Source: Pseudomonadota bacterium
Lineage (GTDB): Bacteria > Pseudomonadota > Alphaproteobacteria > UBA8366 > JADFVY01
Assembly: GCA_030671915.1 (NCBI GenBank)
Contig: DAOVHN010000181.1
Span: forward strand, 1 to 5,772
Reading direction: 5' to 3'
Length of the DNA stretch: 5,772 nt
Part shown: in pieces, positions 1 through 5,318 of the stretch
Layout: each line of letters opens with the position of its first letter
How positions within the stretch are numbered: position 1 is the first letter of the stretch
Translations under genes and position numbers: made by a program
Notes under the pieces: generated by a model
Told to the model about the DNA's origin: nothing
The model's input: the letters and a program-made list of their open reading frames with translations, nothing else
Databases searched by the model: none

Positions 1-107
1 ACGTTGACGGCGGTCGTATGCGTAATTATCTCAACGGCGGGGGCGGCGGCGAGTGTTACCGCGAAGATTACGGAGAGGATTGCCTTGCCAACCATGCCGC
101 GAACCAT
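1..107 (-). CDS. N-terminus of an exported protein (partial, runs off the window)
   Basis: Reading the minus strand from the ATG at 107-105 gives an open frame of 35 complete codons that continues past the window edge. The protein starts MVRGMVGKAILSVIFAV, followed by TLAAAPAVE and then a polar stretch. This is a short basic N-terminus, a hydrophobic core and an Ala-rich AxA-type cleavage region, so it is a likely Sec signal peptide and the product is probably periplasmic or outer-membrane. An internal ATG at 95-93 (MVGKAIL) would also leave a complete signal peptide. No clear Shine-Dalgarno precedes either. It starts about 35 bases after the stop of the gene at 143-1009 on the same strand, so the two probably share a transcript. 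The mature part is not in the window, so no function can be given. Confidence 0.55.
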   Translation of the reverse strand, partial: MVRGMVGKAILSVIFAVTLAAAPAVEIITHTTAVN

Positions 108-142
108 AGCACAAAAAAGGGTGAAAATTATGGCGGAGGCGT

Positions 143-1009
143 TTATGGCCGCTCGGTGCGGGCGGTCACGCGCCATTGGCCGCGCAGGCGTTCCAGGGTG
201 TAGCTGACGGCGACGAAACCGGGGCGGGCGATGTAGTAGCTGCCTGGGTTGGCCGTGCCCGGCGGGGGCAAGTCGGTGGATTCGGCGACCCAGACTACCA
301 CAACGATGCTGCCTGGCACGGCGAGCTCCGGCGGTTCCCATTTGCGGATGCGGTCGATGGTGTAGAGCACCGTCGCGCCTTTCGGCCGGAAATGTCTGGG
401 CTCCAGCCCACCCGCATCCGCGCAGAGCGCCGCGTCGTCGCGCAGCCGGCAGGCGATATGGGTTTCCACTGCGCAGACCGGCGTATCCCCCGCGCCGATG
501 CATTTGCTGGAGGCGTCGCGCGGACCGATCATGCGAATCCAGGGCTGCCAGGAGATATCGTCCACCAGCCAGGCCCCACCCGCGCGCCGGACGCCGTAGA
601 TCAGCCGCCGCCAGCCCCGGTCGGGCCAGTTCAGCCCGTACTTGCCGTGGAACCGCACTGACACGCCGATCCGGCGACTGTCGCCTTGCTCCTCGTCATG
701 GATCAGATATTTGACGCCGGTGGCCTCGACGATGGCGAACGGGTCGGGATTGCGACGCGCGAAGGGCAGTTCTTCCTCGCGCGGCAGGGCCAGCCCCACC
801 GCCCCGCACAGTGCCGCGTCGCGCCGCACTCGGCAGGCCAGCGCCGTCTCCACGGCGCAACCCGCACTGACGGGCGAACCGATGCAGTCGCTGGACGATC
901 CCTGCCGATCGACCCAGCGGATATCCTCCTCCGCCTGCCCGGCCGCGGCCTGCGGCCAGCCAGCCAGCATCGCGGCGGCCAGAATGGCGAATGTCCTTCC
1001 CCTGCGCAT
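143..1009 (-). CDS. Hypothetical secreted protein with a duplicated four-cysteine module
   Basis: This is a 288-residue protein when started at the ATG at 1009-1007. A GTG at 1024 would add five residues (MLSCA) before the natural-looking n-region MRRGR and is less likely. Residues 1-25 form a signal peptide (RR, then FAILAAAMLAGW, then AAAGQA), so the protein is predicted to be exported. Two internal repeats are visible: residues 40-72 and 169-202. Each has the pattern C-I-G-x6-C-A-V-E-T-x3-C-R-x3-D-A-A-L-C with identical cysteine spacing (C42, C51, C59, C68 and C170, C179, C187, C196). Each repeat is followed by a stretch rich in aromatic and beta-branched residues. The first of these ends in GGAWLVDDISW, which recalls the last strands of NTF2-like domains, but I do not claim that fold. 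Eight evenly placed cysteines in an exported protein suggest two disulfide-bonded modules. I do not recognise a named family. Stop TAA at 145-143. Confidence 0.8.
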   Translation of the reverse strand: MRRGRTFAILAAAMLAGWPQAAAGQAEEDIRWVDRQGSSSDCIGSPVSAGCAVETALACRVRRDAALCGAVGLALPREEELPFARRNPDPFAIVEATGVKYLIHDEEQGDSRRIGVSVRFHGKYGLNWPDRGWRRLIYGVRRAGGAWLVDDISWQPWIRMIGPRDASSKCIGAGDTPVCAVETHIACRLRDDAALCADAGGLEPRHFRPKGATVLYTIDRIRKWEPPELAVPGSIVVVVWVAESTDLPPPGTANPGSYYIARPGFVAVSYTLERLRGQWRVTARTERP

Positions 1010-1067
1010 GGCGCATGATAACACGGGATCGAACGCTCGAAACGCCGTAGTAAACCCACCTGAACCA

Positions 1068-1095
1068 ATTATAGCCGTAAGAATTTAAGTGATAA
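1068..1095 (-). promoter_or_regulatory. Candidate sigma70-type promoter for the secreted-protein genes
   Basis: On the minus strand a perfect TATAAT occupies 1073-1068. TTATCA at 1095-1090 (four of six matches to TTGACA) lies 16 bases upstream of it. Transcription would begin near 1061, giving a leader of about 50 bases before the ATG at 1009. The -35 hexamer falls at the foot of the adjacent palindromic element. Confidence 0.5.
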
Positions 1096-1101
1096 GGAGA
1101 T

Positions 1102-1170
1102 GTGGGGATAAAGGGAGATGAGGGGAGAAGCCACGCCACTCAGGCTACTCCCCTTATCCCCATATCCCCT
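1102..1170. repeat. Long imperfect palindrome with C-free and G-free arms (probable dispersed intergenic repeat)
   Basis: The inner hairpin pairs AGGGGAG (1121-1127) with CTCCCCT (1148-1154). After an A·A mismatch, AGCC (1129-1132) pairs with GGCT (1143-1146), around a 10-base loop. The stem continues outward with a few bulges to GGGGAT (1104-1109) against ATCCCC (1164-1169), about 25 pairs in all. Weaker complementarity of AT-rich flanks (about 1081-1090 and 1174-1187) may extend it. The top strand has no C from 1077 to 1130 and no G from 1145 to 1177. Each arm is itself made of short tandem units: GATAAGGAGATGTGGG is followed at once by GATAAAGGGAGATGAGGG, and the right arm has CCCCTTAT then CCCCATAT. 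It has no gene, and it lies between divergent genes, where a terminator is not expected. Confidence 0.7.
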
Positions 1171-1295
1171 TCAACTTGAAACTTTAACGGCTCGCCGCGC
1201 TCCTCCCGGGAAATCGGAGGATTCACGACAGTCCCCGTGGCGCGGTTTGGATGGTAATTGGCGCGGCGCGGCGATAACGGGTGGCGGGGCGATTG

Positions 1296-1301
1296 TATTA
1301 T
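1296..1301 (+). promoter_or_regulatory. Weak -10-like site upstream of the methyltransferase gene
   Basis: TATTAT (five of six matches to TATAAT) sits in the only AT-rich patch between the palindrome and the gene at 1377. Spacing 16-18 bases upstream gives only poor -35 matches, such as ATAACG at 1273. Initiation here would give a leader of about 70 bases containing the 1315-1340 hairpin. This is a tentative call. Confidence 0.25.
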
Positions 1302-1314
1302 TTTTTCCGGAATT

Positions 1315-1340
1315 CGGGGGCTCGCGTGGTGCGGCCCCCG
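1315..1340 (+). other. Small GC hairpin in the methyltransferase leader
   Basis: CGGGGGC at 1315-1321 is perfectly complementary to GCCCCCG at 1334-1340, with a 12-base loop. It ends 36 bases before the ATG at 1377 and is not followed by a T run, so it is not a standard intrinsic terminator. It could be a leader structure or chance in GC-rich DNA. Confidence 0.3.
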
Positions 1341-1376
1341 TGCGGTATTCACATTCAAAGCATAAGGTTGCGCGAT

Positions 1377-2291
1377 ATGACCGACACCGTCGTCAGTTCC
1401 GACAGGAAGGAAGTCGTTATCGGCTTCGAACGTCCGTTCTGCGTCATCGGAGAGCGGATCAACCCCACGGGACGCAAGCTCCTGATGGAGGAGATGAAAA
1501 AGGGCGACTACAGCCGCGTCGAGGCGGACGCGGTGGCCCAGGTGGAGGCCGGCGCCAATATGCTGGACATCAATGCCGGCATCCCGCTGGCCGACGAACC
1601 GGCGATCCTGGCCGAGACGATCAAGCTGGTGCAGGGCCTGGTGGACGTGCCGCTGTCGATCGATTCCTCGATCGTCGCGGCGCTGGAATCCGGGCTGTCG
1701 GTATACAAGGGCAAGGCGCTGGTCAATTCGGTGACCGGCGAGGACGAACGGCTTGAGGAGGTGCTGCCCCTGATCAAGAAATACGGCGCGGCCGTTGTCG
1801 CCATTTCCAATGACGAAACCGGCATTTCCGAAGACCCGGACATGCGCTTCGAGGTCGCCAGGAAGATTGTCGAGCGCGCCGCGGACTTCGGCATCCCGGC
1901 CAGCGACATCGTGGTCGACCCGCTGGTTATGCCGGTGGGCGCGGTAAACAAGGCCGGCGCATCGGTGTTCCGGCTGATCCGCCGGCTGCATGACGAACTG
2001 AAGGTCAACACCACCTGCGGCGCGTCGAATATCAGCTTCGGTCTGCCGAACCGGCACGGCATGAATGCTTCCTTCCTGTCCATGGCGATCGGGGCTGGCA
2101 TGACGTCGGCCATCATGAACCCGCTGCATGAAGAGGAAATGACCGGCATCCGCGGCGCCGACGTGATGATGGGTCGCGACCCCGACTGCATGCGCTGGAT
2201 CAAGAAATACCGCGAGCCCGCCGCGCCCGTCGAGGCCGGCGCCGGAGGCAGCCGCCGCGACCGCGAGGGCCGCCGCCGCCGCCGCGCCTGA
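1377..2291 (+). CDS. Methyltetrahydrofolate:corrinoid methyltransferase (pterin-binding, MtrH/AcsE-like)
   Basis: The 304-residue cytoplasmic enzyme moves a methyl group between a corrinoid protein and tetrahydrofolate. It is a single TIM-barrel pterin-binding (DHPS-like) domain at residues 20-280, about the size of the Moorella AcsE enzyme plus a tail. Motifs in order: GERINPTGR (25-33), DINAG (64-68), SIDSS (94-98), NSVTGE (117-122), DPLVMPVG (181-188) and GASNISFGLPNR (215-226). By my alignment D96, N117, D181 and N218 match the AcsE pterin-contacting residues D75, N96, D160 and N199, so it should be active. The ATG at 1377 is chosen because TAAGG at 1363-1367 gives a well-spaced ribosome binding site and the family starts here. 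An in-frame start at 1281 adds 32 residues without family character. No B12-binding domain is fused. After residue 280 comes an Ala/Gly/Pro linker and an Arg-rich end (RRDREGRRRRRA). The activase gene follows after 14 bases, so the two form an operon. The physiological direction is probably methyl transfer to THF, but this is inference. Confidence 0.9.
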   Translation: MTDTVVSSDRKEVVIGFERPFCVIGERINPTGRKLLMEEMKKGDYSRVEADAVAQVEAGANMLDINAGIPLADEPAILAETIKLVQGLVDVPLSIDSSIVAALESGLSVYKGKALVNSVTGEDERLEEVLPLIKKYGAAVVAISNDETGISEDPDMRFEVARKIVERAADFGIPASDIVVDPLVMPVGAVNKAGASVFRLIRRLHDELKVNTTCGASNISFGLPNRHGMNASFLSMAIGAGMTSAIMNPLHEEEMTGIRGADVMMGRDPDCMRWIKKYREPAAPVEAGAGGSRRDREGRRRRRA

Positions 2292-2305
2292 GGCCACGCC
2301 CCGCC

Positions 2306-4324
2306 ATGACCAAAACCGCGGAGGCCACCGTCGTTTTCACGCCGTCGGGTAAGCGCGGGGCCTTCGCGCAGGGGACGACCGTGCTGGAGGCGGCGCGGTC
2401 GCTGGGCGTGGATCTGGATTCGGTCTGCGGCGGGCGCGGGATTTGCGGGCGCTGCCAGATCAACGTCAGCAGCGGGGATTTCGCCAAATTCGGCATTTCG
2501 TCGCGCGGCGATCACCTGTCCCCATTCGGGCCGGCGGAACGGCATTACGCCGAAAAACGCGGCTTGGAGGAAGGCCGGCGGCTGGGCTGCCACAGCCAGA
2601 TACTCGGCGATCTGGTTATCGACGTGCCGGAGGAAAGCCAGGTCCACCGCCAAGTCGTGCGCAAGCGCGCCGAGGCCCGTTCCATCGAAATCGACCCGCT
2701 GGTGCGGCTTTGTTATGTCGAGGTGCGCGAGCCGGACATGCATGACCCGACCGGCGATCTGGAGCGTCTGAAAGAGGCACTGCGCGACCAGTGGAACGTC
2801 GAGCTCGGCGCCGCGGATTTGCATGCGCTGCAGGCGCTACAGCCGGCGTTGCGGCAAGGCGGCTGGACAGCGACCGCGGCGGTGCGCAGCGACGGCGCGC
2901 TGATCCATGTCTGGCCCGGTTTCCATGACCGCGCCTTCGGGCTGGCCATCGACGTCGGCACAACCACGGTGGCGGCGCATCTGACCGATCTGCCTTCGGG
3001 CGATGTGGTGGCGTCGGTCGGCGCGATGAACCCGCAGATCCGTTTCGGCGAGGATCTGATGAGCCGGGTCAGCTATATCATGATGCATCCCGGCGGCGAG
3101 GACGAGCTGATCGCGGAAATCAGGAACGCGATCGACAAGCTGGCCGCCGATGCCGCGCGCGAGGCCGGCATCGAGGCGAACGACATTCTGGAAATCACCA
3201 TCGTCGGCAATCCGGTGATGCATCACCTGGTGCTGGGCATCAATCCGGTGGAACTGGGCGGCGCGCCCTTCGCGCTGGCGACCGACGGCGCCCAACTGGT
3301 CACCGCGCGGTCGCTCGACATCCATGCGGTCAACCAGGGCGCACGGGTCTATACCCTGCCCTGCGTCGCCGGCCATGTGGGCGCGGACGCCGCCGCGGTG
3401 GTGCTGTCGGAGGCGCCCTACCAGCGCGACGAGATGGCGCTGATTGTCGATGTCGGCACCAACGCGGAAATCGTGCTGGGCAACCGGGACAGGCTGATGG
3501 CCTGTTCCAGCCCGACCGGCCCGGCCTTCGAAGGCGCGCAGATATCTTCCGGCCAGCGCGCTGCGCCCGGCGCCATCGAACGCGTACGCATCGACAGGCA
3601 AACCCTGGAACCTCGGTTCAGCGTGATCGGATCGAAGGCTTGGTCGGACGAGGAAAAATTCGCCAAGGTCGTCAAGCGTACGGGTGTCACCGGCATTTGC
3701 GGATCCGGCATTATCGAGGTCATCGCCGAGATGTTCCTGGCCGGGCTGGTCACCCCCGACGGCATTATCGACGGATCGCTGGCGGACCGCACCGACCGCC
3801 TGGTGCAACAGGGGCGTACATGGTCGTACGTACTGCACCGGGGCGAGCCGGAGATCGTCGTCACCCAGACCGACATCCGCGCCATCCAGCTCGCCAAGGC
3901 GGCGCTGTACGCAGGGGCGCGGCTGCTGATGGACCGCATGGAGATCGAGACGGTGGAACGGGTCGTGCTGGCCGGCGCCTTCGGCGCCCATATCGACCCG
4001 AAATACGCGATGGTGCTGGGCATGATCCCGGACTGCCCGCTCGACCACGTTCAGTCCGCCGGCAACGCGGCGGGTACCGGCGCGCGCATCGTCTTGCTGA
4101 ACGCCGGCGCGCGGGCCGAGATCGAACGAGTCGTGCGCGACATCGAAAAGGTCGAGACCGCGGTCGAGCCGCGCTTCCAGGAACATTTCGTCGAGGCCAT
4201 GGCCCTGCCCCACAAGACCGCCGCCTACCCCAACCTGTCGGCCGTCGTCGCCCTGCCGAAGCGCAAAACCGCCGGCCCCAACAACGATGCGGGCGGCAAG
4301 CCTCGAAGGCGCCGCCGGGGTTGA
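2306..4324 (+). CDS. Corrinoid reductive-activation protein: [2Fe-2S] ferredoxin plus ASKHA ATPase (RACo/RACE family)
   Basis: This 672-residue cytoplasmic protein is predicted to use ATP and an electron from its iron-sulfur cluster to reduce Co(II) corrinoid protein back to active Co(I). The N-terminal ferredoxin domain (about 8-110) has the plant-type cluster ligands C41, C47, C50 and C95 (CGGRGICGRC, then LGCHS). A linker and middle region follows (about 110-205). The C-terminal DUF4445/RACo-type ASKHA domain starts at about 210. It shows phosphate-1 loop AIDVGTTT (214-221), phosphate-2 loop IVDVGTNAE (380-388), GICGSGIIE (463-471) and adenosine-side motif VVLAGAFGAHIDP (553-565) with GNAAGTGA (586-593). 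Length and domain order are normal for the family. The ATG at 2306 is 14 bases after the methyltransferase stop, with only a weak upstream GAGG. The last residues (KPRRRRRG) are Arg-rich, as in the upstream protein. The corrinoid protein it would serve is not in the window. Confidence 0.92.
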   Translation: MTKTAEATVVFTPSGKRGAFAQGTTVLEAARSLGVDLDSVCGGRGICGRCQINVSSGDFAKFGISSRGDHLSPFGPAERHYAEKRGLEEGRRLGCHSQILGDLVIDVPEESQVHRQVVRKRAEARSIEIDPLVRLCYVEVREPDMHDPTGDLERLKEALRDQWNVELGAADLHALQALQPALRQGGWTATAAVRSDGALIHVWPGFHDRAFGLAIDVGTTTVAAHLTDLPSGDVVASVGAMNPQIRFGEDLMSRVSYIMMHPGGEDELIAEIRNAIDKLAADAAREAGIEANDILEITIVGNPVMHHLVLGINPVELGGAPFALATDGAQLVTARSLDIHAVNQGARVYTLPCVAGHVGADAAAVVLSEAPYQRDEMALIVDVGTNAEIVLGNRDRLMACSSPTGPAFEGAQISSGQRAAPGAIERVRIDRQTLEPRFSVIGSKAWSDEEKFAKVVKRTGVTGICGSGIIEVIAEMFLAGLVTPDGIIDGSLADRTDRLVQQGRTWSYVLHRGEPEIVVTQTDIRAIQLAKAALYAGARLLMDRMEIETVERVVLAGAFGAHIDPKYAMVLGMIPDCPLDHVQSAGNAAGTGARIVLLNAGARAEIERVVRDIEKVETAVEPRFQEHFVEAMALPHKTAAYPNLSAVVALPKRKTAGPNNDAGGKPRRRRRG

Positions 4325-4352
4325 AACCACGGTGTTCAGGTCCCGGTAATAT
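4321..4352 (+). promoter_or_regulatory. Possible weak promoter before the exported hydratase-like gene
   Basis: TAATAT at 4347-4352 resembles a -10 element. TTGAAA at 4321-4326 resembles a -35 element and overlaps the activase stop codon, but the 20-base spacer is longer than usual. It would let the hydratase-like gene be transcribed separately from the methyl-transfer operon. Read-through is equally possible. Confidence 0.2.
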
Positions 4353-4373
4353 TTGCGGTAGTATGGTGTGGCG

Positions 4374-5216
4374 ATGAAAAAACTTGCCACCATTATCGCG
4401 TCGACGCTGGCGCTCACCCTCGCGGCCCTGCCCGCGCGGGCCGACGAGGCGGCACTGGCGGAGGCGATCATCGAAGCCAATGCGGCCGCGGCGGAGACGC
4501 CTCGGATATCGGTGCTGGATCCGAAGATCGACCTCGACGGGGCCTATCGGGTGCAGCAGGCGGTGGTCGATCACATGCTGGCGGGCGGCGACGGGGTGGC
4601 CGGATACAAGGCGGGGCTGACCGGCAAGCTGGCGCGCTGGTGGTTCGATATCGACGATCCGGTATTCGGGGTGATTCCGGCCTCGGGCCTGCGCCGGAGC
4701 GGGGATACGATCGGCCCGCCGAAGGGCCGCCATATGCTGCTGGAAACCGAGATCGCCTTCGTGGCGGGCGCGCGGATCGACACGCCGGTGGCGGATGTCG
4801 CGGCGCTGAAGCCGCTGATCCGCGGCGTCGCGCCGGTCATCGAGGCGCCGGCCGGCGGCTTCCCGGAATCCCAGGCGCGCAAGCTGACGGTCACCGACAT
4901 CGTCGCCAACAATGTCTCGGCCCATATCCTGATCGTCGGCGAAGAGCAATCCGCCGAGGGGCTGAACCTCGCCAAACTGGGGGCCGTGATGAAGCGTGAC
5001 GGCAAGGGGATCAGCAAGGGCACGGGCGCCGACGCGATGGGCGACCCGTGGGAAGCCGCCTTGTGGCTGGTCAATGTCGCGGTCGGCCAGGGCCGCGTGA
5101 TCGAGCCGGGGCATTATCTGTCGACCGGCGTCATCGGCAAGCGCGTCGAGAGCCAACCGGGCCGCTATGTCGCCGATTTCGGCCAGCTGGGCGAAATAGA
5201 GTTCGAAATCAGATAG
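4374..5216 (+). CDS. Exported 2-keto-4-pentenoate hydratase-like protein (FAH superfamily, MhpD-like)
   Basis: The protein has 280 residues. Residues 1-23 (MKKLATIIASTLALTLAALP, then ARA before DEA) are a typical Sec signal peptide with cleavage after A23, so the protein is predicted to be periplasmic. The rest aligns over its length with 2-oxopent-4-enoate hydratases such as E. coli MhpD: GYKAGLTG (78-85) with the conserved lysine, LETEIAFV (123-130) with metal-ligand glutamates E124 and E126, E157 in VAPVIEAP, VTDIVANN (173-180), GTGADAMGDPWEAALWL (216-232) and LSTGVIG (249-255). Family members bind Mg or Mn and hydrate 2-hydroxypentadienoates in meta-cleavage pathways or act as decarboxylases; the substrate here is unknown. 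All expected ligands seem present. The ATG at 4374 is preferred to the GTG at 4368 because MKK gives the standard signal-peptide start. No strong Shine-Dalgarno is visible. The activase gene ends 49 bases upstream, so co-transcription is possible but the function is different. Confidence 0.82.
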   Translation: MKKLATIIASTLALTLAALPARADEAALAEAIIEANAAAAETPRISVLDPKIDLDGAYRVQQAVVDHMLAGGDGVAGYKAGLTGKLARWWFDIDDPVFGVIPASGLRRSGDTIGPPKGRHMLLETEIAFVAGARIDTPVADVAALKPLIRGVAPVIEAPAGGFPESQARKLTVTDIVANNVSAHILIVGEEQSAEGLNLAKLGAVMKRDGKGISKGTGADAMGDPWEAALWLVNVAVGQGRVIEPGHYLSTGVIGKRVESQPGRYVADFGQLGEIEFEIR

Positions 5217-5234
5217 GGCATCTTTCCGCCGCAT

Positions 5235-5303
5235 CCAACAATACAATAATACGAGCCTGACCCCCGAGCCTTTGGGGTCAGGCTCGCATTATTGTATTGT
5301 TGG
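5235..5303. repeat. Near-perfect 30-bp inverted repeat (REP-like element, possible bidirectional terminator)
   Basis: The arms 5235-5264 and 5274-5303 are complementary at 29 of 30 positions (only A5251 against C5287 fails), with a 9-base spacer CGAGCCTTT. Each arm has an AT-rich outer half (CCAACAATACAATAAT) and a GC-rich inner half (CGAGCCTGACCCC). The GGGGTCAGGCTCG core resembles palindromic REP units that IS200-like REP-associated transposases recognise in many Proteobacteria; this is from memory. No such transposase gene is in the window. It lies in the 102-base gap between convergent genes, 18 bases after one stop and 15 bases after the other, so it could stop transcription from both sides. 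There is no T run after either arm. Confidence 0.85.
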
Positions 5304-5318
5304 GACGGAGAATACCGG

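Larger units (their letters stand above)
1010..1376. other. Divergent intergenic region between the exported-protein pair and the methyltransferase gene
   Basis: This 367-base region has no credible gene. Going from left to right it holds the minus-strand promoter candidate, the purine/pyrimidine-asymmetric palindrome, a short inverted repeat (TCCTCC at 1201-1206 against GGAGGA at 1216-1221), an AT-rich patch with a -10-like site at 1296-1301, a GC hairpin at 1315-1340 and the ribosome binding site for the gene at 1377. I found no B12-box-like sequence that would mark a cobalamin riboswitch. Open frames that cross the region on either strand look like overlaps with real genes, not coding sequence. 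Confidence 0.6.

Noticed and set aside
1010..1024. GTG start at 1024 for the cysteine-module protein
   Set aside because: It adds only MLSCA in front of a natural signal-peptide start (MRRGR) and has no better ribosome binding site.
1102..1170. Intrinsic terminator
   Set aside because: It lies between divergent genes, where no transcript needs to end, and neither strand has a T run directly after the stem.
1281..1376. Upstream in-frame start that would lengthen the methyltransferase by 32 residues
   Set aside because: The extra residues have no family similarity, and the ATG at 1377 has a well-spaced TAAGG and fits the normal start of the pterin-binding domain.
1010..1376. Cobalamin riboswitch ahead of the corrinoid methyl-transfer operon
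   Set aside because: I looked for a B12-box-like sequence and the conserved core and found none. The structure present is a purine/pyrimidine palindrome.
1140..2297. Long minus-strand open frame opposite the methyltransferase
   Set aside because: It is the antisense shadow of a well-supported gene. Its translation is low-complexity and Arg/His/Asp-rich with no recognisable domain.
1508..2824. Minus-strand open frame of over 430 codons across the methyltransferase-activase junction
   Set aside because: High GC produces long antisense frames. This one crosses two conserved genes and has no motif.
2837..4480. Minus-strand open frame of over 540 codons opposite the activase
   Set aside because: It is opposite conserved ASKHA motifs and its translation is typical antisense Asp/His/Arg/Gln-rich sequence without a domain.
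3861..5246. Minus-strand open frame opposite the hydratase-like gene and the activase end
   Set aside because: It is antisense to two genes with conserved motifs on the plus strand and starts inside the palindromic repeat.
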